Shown here one piece after another: positions 1 through 8,805 of a DNA stretch of 64,000 nt. Origin of the DNA: Clostridiales bacterium. GTDB taxonomy: Bacteria > Bacillota > Clostridia > Christensenellales > Aristaeellaceae. The DNA is taken from NCBI GenBank assembly GCA_015056145.1, contig SVGY01000001.1, positions 124,001-188,000 on the forward strand, in the 5' to 3' direction. Position 1 is the first letter of the stretch. Each line of letters begins with the position of its first letter. The notes under the pieces were generated by a model. That model was given only the letters and a program-made list of their open reading frames with translations. It searched no databases and was not told the origin of the DNA. The position numbers and the translations under genes are program-made.

Positions 1-59
1 ATTCGGACCCGCGACATCCACCTTGGCAAGGTGGCACTCTACCACTGAGCTACTACCGC
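1..59 (-). tRNA. tRNA-Gly(GCC), 3' part cut by window start
   Basis: Reverse complement GCGGTAGTAGCTCAGTGGTAGAGTGCCACCTTGCCAAGGTGG...GGGTCCGAAT; anticodon loop TTGCCAA. Confidence 0.9.
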
Positions 60-84
60 ACGTTCCACAAATGCAGGAAGGCAA

Positions 85-168
85 TGGTGCGGACGAAGAG
101 ACTCGAACTCTTACGCCTCTCGGCACCAGATCCTAAGTCTGGCGCGTCTGCCATTCCGCCACGCCCGC
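85..168 (-). tRNA. tRNA-Leu(TAG)
   Basis: Reverse complement GCGGGCGTGGCGGAATGGCAGACGCGCCAGACTTAGGATCTGGTGCC...GCACCA; long variable arm, encoded CCA. Confidence 0.93.
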
Positions 169-194
169 AGATCGACCTGTTCCACAAGAGAAAC

Positions 195-270
195 TGGTGA
201 CCCATCGGAGATTCGAACTCCGGACACCCTGATTAAAAGTCAGGTGCTCTGCCAACTGAGCTAATGGGTC
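195..270 (-). tRNA. tRNA-Lys(TTT)
   Basis: Reverse complement GACCCATTAGCTCAGTTGGCAGAGCACCTGACTTTTAATCAGG...GGGTCACCA. Confidence 0.95.
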
Positions 271-421
271 ACACGCAGGGTGTCACCACATTTACTGGTC
301 TTCAGACCCCCTCGACATGGCGTGGTGTTCCAAACCACGAGTAGGATAATACCACGGGTTCCACTCCTTGTCAAGCACTTTTTTTAAAAAAGATTTATTC
401 AAGAAAAACATAAGGAATCTC

Positions 422-450
422 TTGACAATAAGGGCGAACATCAGTATACT
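422..450 (+). promoter_or_regulatory. Consensus sigma-A promoter upstream of rpmH
   Basis: TTGACA (422-427), 17-nt spacer, TATACT (445-450). Confidence 0.85.
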
Positions 451-532
451 AATGTAGTTGCTTTGTGGTATTCTGCGTGCTGATGAAGTACGCGACACCA
501 TACATGAAATTCGTAAGAGGAGTTGTATTGTA

Positions 533-667
533 ATGTTCCGTACTTACCAGCCCAAGAAGCGTCAGCGCAGCAAGGTGCATGGCTTCCGTGCCCGTATGTC
601 CACCAAGAATGGCCGCCGTGTTCTGGCCGCCCGTCGTCGTCGTGGCCGCAAGGTTCTCAGCGCCTGA
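533..667 (+). CDS. rpmH: 50S ribosomal protein L34
   Basis: [44 protein letters not shown]; start internal to ORF 458..667. Confidence 0.97.
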   Translation: MFRTYQPKKRQRSKVHGFRARMSTKNGRRVLAARRRRGRKVLSA

Positions 668-792
668 TCGCTCTGAAAACTGACGGATAGCAGAAAACAA
701 CCGAAAAAGCCCGCCCCATTTCTGCATAACGGGTGAAGTGGGTACGGGCTTTTCCGATATCATCTGGTTTTTACCCTTCCTGAAAGGACGAT

Positions 793-1152
793 GTGCCCTC
801 CGTGCAAAGGCAGTACCGACTAAGCTCCAACGGGCAGTTTACCTATGTATATCGTCGGGGTAAGCGGGTATCCACCAAGGATCTTACCCTGCTGTACATC
901 AGCCACCGCCACAAGCAGGTGGGCTTTTCGGTTAACAAAAAAGTGGGCGTTGCTGTAATCCGCAACCGTACCAAGCGCCGCCTCAGAGAATGCGTCCGTC
1001 CTTTGCTTGGGCAGATGAAAAAGGGATACTACGTTTTTGTGGCAAGGCCCTCTGCAGCTTGCGTGGATTTCCAGCAGCTTCAGTCCCAGGTGCACACTCT
1101 GCTCAAACGTCTGGATTCCCCCCGCCCGCCGCATACAGGAAACAAAAAATGA
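793..1152 (+). CDS. rnpA: Ribonuclease P protein component
   Basis: RnpA-type sequence ([19 protein letters not shown]), position after rpmH, GTG start. Confidence 0.95.
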   Translation: MPSVQRQYRLSSNGQFTYVYRRGKRVSTKDLTLLYISHRHKQVGFSVNKKVGVAVIRNRTKRRLRECVRPLLGQMKKGYYVFVARPSAACVDFQQLQSQVHTLLKRLDSPRPPHTGNKK

Positions 1153-1397
1153 AAAAACTTCTGTTAAAAGCTATCCATTTTTACCGCAGGCAGATCAGCC
1201 CTACAAAACCGCCCTGCTGCCGCTTTGTGCCTACCTGCTCCCAGTATGCCGTTACTGCAATTGAGCGTTTTGGTGCATGGAAAGGCTTTTGGCTGAGCGC
1301 TTGGCGAATACTCCGTTGCAATCCCCTTTGCAAAGGCGGATATGATCCAGTGCCCGGGGAACCCGCTACTATCGACGAGGAGGAGGACTCCCTATGA
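1149..1397 (+). CDS. yidD: Membrane protein insertion efficiency factor YidD
   Basis: [36 protein letters not shown]; start internal to ORF 990..1397. Confidence 0.95.
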   Translation: MKKLLLKAIHFYRRQISPTKPPCCRFVPTCSQYAVTAIERFGAWKGFWLSAWRILRCNPLCKGGYDPVPGEPATIDEEEDSL

Positions 1398-2386
1398 AAG
1401 AATTGTTTGCTTCCATTTTGAACTGGATTGCAGGCATTGTAGGCAATTACGGCTGGAGCATGGTTATCTTTACCATCTTTATGAAGCTGCTGGTTATGCC
1501 CCTCAGCTTCAAGAGCCGCAAAAGCATGCGCAAAATGAGTGCGTTGCAGCCTGAAATTGCCAAACTCCAGAAACGTTATGCCAATGATCAGCAAAAAATG
1601 AACATGAAAATGCAGGCCCTTTACCAGAAGGAAAAAGTCAGCCCCATGAGCGGCTGCCTGCCCATGCTCATCTCTATGATCATCCTGATTATCATGTTCA
1701 ACGCCATGCGCTTGGTAGCCAACGAAAAGCTGGCGGCTCAGTCCCTGCAGCTGCTTGCCAGCGGCAACATTGAGCAGGCCAAGGAAACCTGGCTGTGGAT
1801 CAAGAACATCTGGATGCCCGATACTCCCTTTGTTCCTTTTGTTGCGGACAAGGCCCAGACCCTGTCCATCATTCCTGTGGATGTATGGAAGGCCTCCCTT
1901 ACCAAAATTACTGACCCTGCACAGCTTACTGCACTGCAGAGCCTCAACATCACTGCCGACAACATCACCGGCGAAGCTGTGTTTACCGCTCTTCAGGCCA
2001 GCGAAACCTGGCAGGCTCTGGGCGGCACCGCTGCCATTGCCACCAGAATTCCCACTGGTCTGTTTGGTACCTGGAACGTATTCAAAACCCACAATGGTTT
2101 GTTTATCCTACCCATTCTTGCCTGCGTAACCCAGTTCCTGATGAGCGCCGGTCAGAATCAGCAGCCTCAGCCCGAAAACGGCAGCGGCGCTGGAACCGGC
2201 AAATTTATGAAGTATTTCTTCCCGCTGATTACCCTGTTCTTCTGCTTCAGCTATAATGCTGCCTTTGCGCTCTACTGGGTGGTTTCCAACGTGTACGCCT
2301 GGGTTGAGAACATGGTGTTCAACCTGATCCTGGACAAGCAGGACAAACAGGAATCTGCGGTGATCGAGGAGGATAGCATCAAATGA
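1394..2386 (+). CDS. yidC: Membrane protein insertase YidC/Oxa1 family
   Basis: Oxa1/YidC motifs, position between yidD and jag. Confidence 0.95.
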   Translation: MKELFASILNWIAGIVGNYGWSMVIFTIFMKLLVMPLSFKSRKSMRKMSALQPEIAKLQKRYANDQQKMNMKMQALYQKEKVSPMSGCLPMLISMIILIIMFNAMRLVANEKLAAQSLQLLASGNIEQAKETWLWIKNIWMPDTPFVPFVADKAQTLSIIPVDVWKASLTKITDPAQLTALQSLNITADNITGEAVFTALQASETWQALGGTAAIATRIPTGLFGTWNVFKTHNGLFILPILACVTQFLMSAGQNQQPQPENGSGAGTGKFMKYFFPLITLFFCFSYNAAFALYWVVSNVYAWVENMVFNLILDKQDKQESAVIEEDSIK

Positions 2387-3186
2387 AGCGCATTGAATCC
2401 AAAGGCAAAACCGTAGAAGAAGCCATCTCCCTGGGCCTTGAAAAGCTGGGTGTCAGCTTCGAGGATGTAACCATCGACATCGTAAGCGAAGGCGAAAAGG
2501 GCTTTCTGGGCTTCATTGGCACCAAGCCCGCCGTGGTTACCCTTACCATGAAGGAGGACGAAAGCGCCTCTGTAGTGGAAGAGATCCTTGATACCGTCCA
2601 TCAGGCGGCTGAAAACAGCGTAAAAGAAACCGCTGAAGCCGTCCGGGAAGAGGTAAAAGAAAAGCTTCAGCAAAAGCAAGAACCCGCCCTCGAAGCAGCT
2701 GCAGCCATGGTCGCAGAAGCCGCTCAGCAGGCTGAAAGCATCCAGCAGCAGAAGGCTGTGGAATTCCTTTCCCAGCTGACCAAGCTCATGGGCGTAAACG
2801 TGACCATTAACTCCAAGGTGGATGAAGAAGGCAATGTGCGTGTCGACATGCACGGCGATACCCTCGGCATCCTCATCGGCCGCCGGGGCGAAACGCTGGA
2901 TGCCGTACAGTACCTTACCAGCCTGTACGTCAACCGTGGCCAGGAAGGCTATACCCGTGTGACCCTGGACACCGAAAACTACCGTGCAAAGCGGGAAGAG
3001 GCCCTGATCCGTCTTGCCAACCGCATGGCTAACCGTGCCATCAAGACCGGTCGCAAGGTTTCCCTCGAGCCCATGAACCCCTATGAGCGCCGCATTCTGC
3101 ACAGCGCTCTGCAGAAGAACGATGCCGTAACCACTCACAGTGAGGGTGAGGAACCCAACCGTCATGTGGTTATCACCGTGAAATAA
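2383..3186 (+). CDS. jag: Jag/KhpB RNA-binding protein (Jag-N, KH, R3H)
   Basis: [22 protein letters not shown]-terminus; GILIGRRGETLDAVQYL KH; R3H at C-terminus. Confidence 0.95.
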   Translation: MKRIESKGKTVEEAISLGLEKLGVSFEDVTIDIVSEGEKGFLGFIGTKPAVVTLTMKEDESASVVEEILDTVHQAAENSVKETAEAVREEVKEKLQQKQEPALEAAAAMVAEAAQQAESIQQQKAVEFLSQLTKLMGVNVTINSKVDEEGNVRVDMHGDTLGILIGRRGETLDAVQYLTSLYVNRGQEGYTRVTLDTENYRAKREEALIRLANRMANRAIKTGRKVSLEPMNPYERRILHSALQKNDAVTTHSEGEEPNRHVVITVK

Positions 3187-3195
3187 GCATGCATT

Positions 3196-3217
3196 CAGCG
3201 CCGCATATGCGGCGCTT
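3196..3217 (+). repeat. Proximal copy of duplicated jag terminator hairpin (no U-tract)
   Basis: CAGCGCCGCATATGCGGCGCTT, palindromic stem, identical to 3382-3403. Confidence 0.9.
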
Positions 3218-3381
3218 CAGCTTGTTGAGAAACCTCATTCTTGTCAGTCAAAGCCGCAAATCTTGCACCTTCGGTGCTCGCTGTGCTTTCTTGAAAGTGC
3301 TGCGGCACAAGGAATGTGGGCTCTGCCCACACCCGGCAGGGGGATGATCCCCCTGCACCCTGCGCATTTTTTGACAGCCAG
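3218..3381 (+). mobile_element. 164-bp interspersed MITE-like element, copy A
   Basis: Near-identical to copies B-D; begins CAGCTTGT, ends TTTTTTGACAGCCAG; flanked by the 22-bp repeat CAGCGCCGCATATGCGGCGCTT at 3196-3217 and 3382-3403. Confidence 0.9.
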
Positions 3382-3407
3382 CAGCGCCGCATATGCGGCG
3401 CTTTTTG
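3382..3407 (+). terminator. Distal copy of jag terminator hairpin with T-tract
   Basis: CAGCGCCGCATATGCGGCGCTTTTTG. Confidence 0.85.
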
Positions 3408-3450
3408 TGTGCGAAAATTTTTTCGTACAACAGCATTGAATGGGCCACAG

Positions 3451-3463
3451 TTGTATGATACAA
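3451..3463. promoter_or_regulatory. Perfect 13-bp palindrome upstream of GntR/LacI regulator
   Basis: TTGTATGATACAA; a related half-site CGTACAA lies at 3424-3430. Confidence 0.5.
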
Positions 3464-3499
3464 TTTGATGGAACTTTTCAGGGGGAGATGCTTTTTTTC

Positions 3500-4525
3500 A
3501 TGAACCCAAAGTACATACAACTGGCAAATCAGCTGCGCAATGAAATACAAAGCGGGCATTACAAGGACGGGCAGAAACTTCCCAGCGAAAACGAACTTGT
3601 TTCCATCACCCATTTCAGCAGGCAAACCGTCCGGCAAGCCATGGATATCCTTCAGCGGGAAGGCCTTACCGTGCGCATTCAGGGCAGCGGCACCTATGTG
3701 AACAAACTGAAGCGGGTGCATAATCGTACCAACAACATTGCCGTGGTCACCACCTACATTGGCGAATATATCTTTCCGGCCATATTGCAGGGAATCGACC
3801 ACGTTCTTTCCAAAAACAACTATACCTCTTTGCTGGCTGCCACGCGCAACCGGGTGGATAACGAGCGAAAAATCCTGACAGAACTTCTGGATAAGCCCAT
3901 CGACGGTTTGATTGTGGAGGGCACAAAAACGGCGCTACCCAATCCCAATATCGATTTGTACGAACAATTCGATTCAAAAGGCATACCCATCGTGTTTATC
4001 AATGGTTTTTATCCCGATCTGCAAAACCCGGTATACGTTGTGGCTGACGACCGGGCCGGCGGCAGGATCGCTTGCAGATGGCTGCTGGATAAGGGCCACC
4101 GGAATATCGCCTCCATTTTCAAAAGCGATGATATTCAGGGTCACAGGCGATATGCCGGTTACAGCGAAGCGCTGCGGGATGCGGGCATATCCGTGGATGA
4201 CGACCATGTGCTTTGGTATGTGACCGAAAACCGAGACAGCCTGATTGAAAACCATGTGAAGGATATTCTCAAAGGCTGCACCGGGCTGATCTGCTACAAC
4301 GACGAGGTTGCCCTGCAAGCCCTTCGGCATTTGGGCGACGAGGCAAAGCATGTGGAGATTGTCAGTTTCGACCATAGCACTTATGCAAGCCTGGCTACCC
4401 CCTCCTTTTTCTCGTTGAGCAACCCCAAGGAAAACCTTGGACGCACTGCCGCCCAGAAGCTACTGCACATGCTTGCCGGTTCCGACGAAAAACCTTCTGT
4501 GCTTCCCTGGAGCCTGGAAGAATAA
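3500..4525 (+). CDS. GntR-type HTH with LacI-type sensor domain, AraR-like transcriptional regulator
   Basis: MNPKYIQLANQLRNEIQSGHYKDGQKLPSENELVSITHFSRQTVRQAMDILQREGL plus periplasmic-binding-like C-terminal domain. Confidence 0.85.
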   Translation: MNPKYIQLANQLRNEIQSGHYKDGQKLPSENELVSITHFSRQTVRQAMDILQREGLTVRIQGSGTYVNKLKRVHNRTNNIAVVTTYIGEYIFPAILQGIDHVLSKNNYTSLLAATRNRVDNERKILTELLDKPIDGLIVEGTKTALPNPNIDLYEQFDSKGIPIVFINGFYPDLQNPVYVVADDRAGGRIACRWLLDKGHRNIASIFKSDDIQGHRRYAGYSEALRDAGISVDDDHVLWYVTENRDSLIENHVKDILKGCTGLICYNDEVALQALRHLGDEAKHVEIVSFDHSTYASLATPSFFSLSNPKENLGRTAAQKLLHMLAGSDEKPSVLPWSLEE

Positions 4526-4548
4526 CTCCTCTCCCCCATCTTTACACA

Positions 4549-4576
4549 AAAAAAGCGGCCGAAGCCGCTTTTTTTA
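4549..4576. terminator. Bidirectional intrinsic terminator
   Basis: AAAAAAGCGGCCGAAGCCGCTTTTTTT between convergent genes; no element inserted. Confidence 0.85.
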
Positions 4577-5872
4577 TTCTATCCCGAGTCTGGAAAAGTT
4601 CCGGATCAACCAATGAGTCATCCCCTTATTCCTCTCAAAGGCTTCCGGGTATTTGTCCTGCCCGCTGAACCAGGCTACACAGATCATCTGGTTGGCCAGA
4701 AGCACATAGGGATAGGCTTGTTTTTCCGCCTCAGACAATGCGGAAACACTGTCATAGCCACAGGCAATGTTTTGATAGACCTTCAGCCACTTTTCGCAGA
4801 TTTCCGGGTGCTTCGGATCATATATTTCCGACAGAACCGCTGTGGATGCATATACCGGATCGAAAATCCTGATATTCTTTTCTGCAAGTTCAAAATCGAT
4901 GAAACCCCAGTGTTTTCCGTTTCCGATGATATTGCCCGGATTAGGATCCCGATGGATGAGCTGTCTGGGCAGGATGGGCAGAAGCTTTTCCATCTTCCCC
5001 AGCATTTCCATACCAAATTCATCCTCCAGCCCTAAGATAGCGCTGCTTTGCGGTATAGCCCACTCTTTCAGGGTTTTCAGGAGATCCGGTTCCTCCACCG
5101 GCGCAGCCATTTTTATAAGGGCCTTGTGCAGCTGCCCCAGCAATTCCCCAACAAGACGTCCGTTTTCGGCATCGCATTGGTCCATCAGCGATGCGGAGGT
5201 CATTTGTTTTCCTGGAAGCCTTCGGGTCAGGCAGAAATAAATCTCCCCCTCCTGCACATAGTCCTCCCCGTTTTGTGTGGGGATCACCGCTGCACAGCGC
5301 ATCCCTACCTCCTCCATAGCTTTTGCAAGAGCGATATTTGCCTTCATTCTGCCAAGATTCACGGTGTATTTCAGCACATATTCCTGCCCGACATAGCAGG
5401 CGTTTTCGTTGCGGTTACGGGTGCCTTCGTAGTAAATATCTGAAATATCCAGATGGCTCAGCTGCCAGTTGGTCAGAATCTGAGCTGCTTTCTTTTTGCT
5501 TATTTCCATATGCTCCTCCGTAATTATGTTGTATTTCCGGGGGCGCTTTGCAAAGCCCATGTCGATGTACTCCGATACGGTCATGCCGTATTCCCTCCGG
5601 AATGCACGGTAGAAACCGGCATAGGTATCAAAACCATATTCCAGGGCTGTATCCACTCCCTGCGCACCGAGGCTGATTTTGTAAACCGCATGCAATAGCC
5701 TTCTGCGAAGAATGAACTGCATCACCGGAAAGCCGGTAGCAGCCTGAAAAAGCCTGTAATAATGATAAAGAGAAAACCCAGCGTTCCGGGCCAGTTCATG
5801 GGCGCCAATCTCGCTGCGAAGATTTTCTTCAATATAATCGATCCCCGCCTGAATGACAGACTTCATGTCCAT
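4574..5872 (-). CDS. AraC-type HTH fused to aminoglycoside phosphotransferase-like kinase domain
   Basis: N-terminal AraC HTH (ELARNAGFSLYHYYRLFQ...TALEYGFDTYAGFYRAFRREYG); C-terminal LIHRDPNPGNIIGNGKHWGFIDFELAE (APH Brenner-type motif). Confidence 0.85.
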   Translation of the reverse strand: MDMKSVIQAGIDYIEENLRSEIGAHELARNAGFSLYHYYRLFQAATGFPVMQFILRRRLLHAVYKISLGAQGVDTALEYGFDTYAGFYRAFRREYGMTVSEYIDMGFAKRPRKYNIITEEHMEISKKKAAQILTNWQLSHLDISDIYYEGTRNRNENACYVGQEYVLKYTVNLGRMKANIALAKAMEEVGMRCAAVIPTQNGEDYVQEGEIYFCLTRRLPGKQMTSASLMDQCDAENGRLVGELLGQLHKALIKMAAPVEEPDLLKTLKEWAIPQSSAILGLEDEFGMEMLGKMEKLLPILPRQLIHRDPNPGNIIGNGKHWGFIDFELAEKNIRIFDPVYASTAVLSEIYDPKHPEICEKWLKVYQNIACGYDSVSALSEAEKQAYPYVLLANQMICVAWFSGQDKYPEAFERNKGMTHWLIRNFSRLGIE

Positions 5873-5970
5873 ATACGCTCCCCCTTTCGTGATATTTTGT
5901 AGCTACGATGCAAGCATAACACAGATAAACAAAAAAACATTTCCTTTTTTGCTGAATATTTCAACGGAAA

Positions 5971-6000
5971 AGGGCGACGCCCTGGAAGGCGTCGCCCGGG
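5971..6000 (-). terminator. Intrinsic terminator of 6016..7536
   Basis: GGGCGACGCCctggaaGGCGTCGCCC with T-run on minus strand. Confidence 0.75.
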
Positions 6001-6015
6001 TAAACAGAGTATTGA

Positions 6016-7536
6016 TTACTGGCCCAAGAACAGGGAGAACAGGGAGGGAGGCAGCAGAGGCAGAATGGAGAACAGCACATTTTGTGCATTTTTTTGGATG
6101 CTTTCGGCAAACTGCTCCAATTCTTCCTCGGTCATTTCAAAGGGCTGCAGGGAGTTTTCGATGGTGGCGGCGTTGATGGCGGCCAGCTCATCCTCGGAAA
6201 CATTCTCGCTCACGTCCAGAGCGAAGGTACCCATGGGTTGATCGGAAGCAACGGGGGCCACAGGAGCCACGGCGTTTTCACGCATATACAGATCCAGGGT
6301 AAAGTTTACGCCATCGCTGGTGGGCTGAGATGCAACCGCAAAGGTAATCGCCTCGGAATAGGCCACTTCCACCATGCTGAACCAGCCATAGAACACATCG
6401 TTCATGGTGGTGAACTCGCCGCCGATGAGCATTTCATCTTCGTAAGCTGCACCATTGTCATCATACTCGAAAAAGGAACCGTCCAGGGTCACTTTTCCGT
6501 TCTGATCGTCAACAGCAACGAACTTGCCGCCAAGTTCGGGTTCGCCATTTTCATCAGCCTTGAGGCCAATGGTGTAGGTAGCCACATCAGTGGTGAGACG
6601 ATCCAGGGTAACAACCATGCCGAAGGAATCGGATTCGGGATCGTTCTTGTCTTCCTTGGCGGTCATGTTCATATCCATGCCCACAAGCTGGGAACCTTCC
6701 TTGATGTAGTAGAAGGTCATCTCAAAATTGATGTCGCTGTTTTCAAGCTCAGCCTTCATTTCAGCCTTGGCTTCCTCTACGGTGTGGTTGCCGGATGCTA
6801 CATACTGAGCAAGGCTCTGCTCCATGACAGCGCTGTCCATCACGAGGAGGAAATCCTCGGTTTTCATGGACATGGTCATGCAGACGTTGGCGGTATCACG
6901 GCCTTCAACAGCAAATTCGCCTTCCGTGACAACTACGCTGTTGAGAATGTTAATCACCACATTCTGCATTGCAGGATCATCGGGATAGAGCTGCGGCACC
7001 ATGGCAATGGCAGCTTCCTTGTCGAAAGAGAAATCAACGGGCTCAGCAGGAGCCTCATAGGCATCAATGGCAACAAGAGCGTCCATATCGGCGGCGGTGC
7101 TGACAAAGATGGTGTTGAGGCTCTCACGGAACTCGGCTTCGGCCTCGGGGGTCATAGACTGACCCTGCTGATTCATCAGGTTGACCATAAAATCAGCAAA
7201 GTCTTCCTTATTAAAGTACAGAGCCTTATCACCCAGCAGGGCAGTCTGCACAAAGATGCCGTTTTCATCGGTACGGAAAGACACATCCAGAGCGTTCTGG
7301 CCGCTGAGCATCAGGGAGAACATTCCGCTTCCAGTTTCCTCGCCAACGAGAACCCGGAAAGAAAGAGCTTTGAACAGATCCACAATAGGAGTGCGGAGTT
7401 CAGAGGGGGATTCGCTGAGGATCATCTCGCCGGGCATCATGCTGAATTCCATACTGGTAGCAGCCAGGGAAGTCAGGGGCAGCATCACAGCCAGCACAAG
7501 GCTCAACAATGCAGCAAAAAGTTTACGATTCTTCAT
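6016..7536 (-). CDS. Secreted protein of unknown function (signal peptide)
   Basis: MKNRKLFAALLSLVLAVMLPLTSLAA signal peptide; no recognised domain. Confidence 0.8.
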   Translation of the reverse strand: MKNRKLFAALLSLVLAVMLPLTSLAATSMEFSMMPGEMILSESPSELRTPIVDLFKALSFRVLVGEETGSGMFSLMLSGQNALDVSFRTDENGIFVQTALLGDKALYFNKEDFADFMVNLMNQQGQSMTPEAEAEFRESLNTIFVSTAADMDALVAIDAYEAPAEPVDFSFDKEAAIAMVPQLYPDDPAMQNVVINILNSVVVTEGEFAVEGRDTANVCMTMSMKTEDFLLVMDSAVMEQSLAQYVASGNHTVEEAKAEMKAELENSDINFEMTFYYIKEGSQLVGMDMNMTAKEDKNDPESDSFGMVVTLDRLTTDVATYTIGLKADENGEPELGGKFVAVDDQNGKVTLDGSFFEYDDNGAAYEDEMLIGGEFTTMNDVFYGWFSMVEVAYSEAITFAVASQPTSDGVNFTLDLYMRENAVAPVAPVASDQPMGTFALDVSENVSEDELAAINAATIENSLQPFEMTEEELEQFAESIQKNAQNVLFSILPLLPPSLFSLFLGQ

Positions 7537-7669
7537 TTTCTATCTCCTTTCAAAAATAGAGGGGGCAGGATTTCCTTTGACAAATATATCATACATCAAT
7601 TCAAAGTATTTGTCTTGTTCAAAAATCAGTAAGCCTCCCGCAGGGCGCTGAAATGTCATTTTCAGTGTC

Positions 7670-8803
7670 TCAGAATCCCTTTTTCAGCCAGACGGTCTCA
7701 TTCACGATGGGCGTATAGCTCTGGATGAGCTTGACCACCTTTGCCCCAACGTTAGTATCCTCATAATCCAGCGGCATGGCCCGGGGTTCGTTATTGCGCT
7801 GCATGGCAATAGCAAGTTCCGCTGCCTGCTCCACGCTGCGCTCCGTAATCCCGCCAATGACCACCGTACCCTTGTCCAGCACTTCAGGGCGCTCGGTAGA
7901 AGTGCGGATCAAAACGCCGCAGAAGCCCAGCATGGCGCTTTCTTCGCTGAGGGTGCCGCTATCGGACAGCACTACCAGAGCGTTTTTCTGCAAATGGTTG
8001 TAGTCAAAGAAGCCGAAAGGCTGCATGCTGCGCACCAGAGGATGGAACTGGAAGTTGCGCTTTTCAATGAATTTGCGGCTGCGTGGATGGGTGGAGTAGA
8101 TCACAGGGATCTGATAGGTTTCAGCCATGTGGTTGATGGCGTTCATCAGGGAGAAGAAATTGTCCTCCAGGTCGATGTTCTCCTCACGGTGAGCAGAAAC
8201 CAGAATATATTTGCCACTTTCCAGGCCCAGACGGTTGAGCACATCGCTGCGGTCGATACCTTCCATGGAGTTTTCCAGCACCTCACGCATGGGCGAACCG
8301 GTAACGAAAATGGTTTTGCCGTCAATGCCTTCGGATAGCAGGTAACGGCGGCTGTTTTCCGTGTAGGGCAGGTTGATATCGGAGATATGATCCACGATCT
8401 TGCGATTGATCATCTCGCTGACATTCCAGTCCCAGCAACGGTTTCCTGCTTCCATATGGAAGATCGGCACCTTAAGGCGCTTGGCAGAAATGGCGCTGAG
8501 AGCGGAGTTGGTATCGCCCAGCACCAGCAGTGCATCCGGCTTTTCTTTCTGGATCACCTTGTAGCTCTCGGCGATAATGTTGCCCATGGTTTCGCCAAGA
8601 TCGGCTCCCACTGCGTCCAGATAGTAATCGGGCGCACGGAGTTCCAGTTCCTTGAAGAAGATGTCGTTCAGGTTGGGATCGTAGTTCTGGCCGGTGTGCA
8701 CCAGCACATGATCAAAATATTTGTCTGCCGTGCGGATCACCGCAGAAAGACGGATGATCTCAGGCCGGGTTCCCAGGATGGTCATCAGTTTCAGCTTGCT
8801 CAT
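7670..8803 (-). CDS. UDP-N-acetylglucosamine 2-epimerase family (FnlC/CapG-like)
   Basis: LMTILGTRPEIIRLSAVIR...HTGQNYD; SAHREENID; DSGTLSEE motifs. Confidence 0.9.
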   Translation of the reverse strand: MSKLKLMTILGTRPEIIRLSAVIRTADKYFDHVLVHTGQNYDPNLNDIFFKELELRAPDYYLDAVGADLGETMGNIIAESYKVIQKEKPDALLVLGDTNSALSAISAKRLKVPIFHMEAGNRCWDWNVSEMINRKIVDHISDINLPYTENSRRYLLSEGIDGKTIFVTGSPMREVLENSMEGIDRSDVLNRLGLESGKYILVSAHREENIDLEDNFFSLMNAINHMAETYQIPVIYSTHPRSRKFIEKRNFQFHPLVRSMQPFGFFDYNHLQKNALVVLSDSGTLSEESAMLGFCGVLIRTSTERPEVLDKGTVVIGGITERSVEQAAELAIAMQRNNEPRAMPLDYEDTNVGAKVVKLIQSYTPIVNETVWLKKGF

Positions 8804-8805
8804 GG

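Noticed and set aside
3195-3392. ORF through the 164-bp element encoding LSKNAQGAGGSSPCRVWAEPTFLVPQHFQESTASTEGARFAALTDKNEV (also in copies B, C, D)
   Set aside because: Open because of base composition. The internal differences between copies in this frame are nonsynonymous (E to K in B, A to T in C), start and end residues come from flanking sequence, and other frames are also open. No sign of coding constraint.
6082-7632. 516-aa plus-strand ORF
   Set aside because: Antisense shadow of the secreted-protein gene 6016..7536; composition (His/Gly/Ile-rich) typical of reverse-strand ORFs
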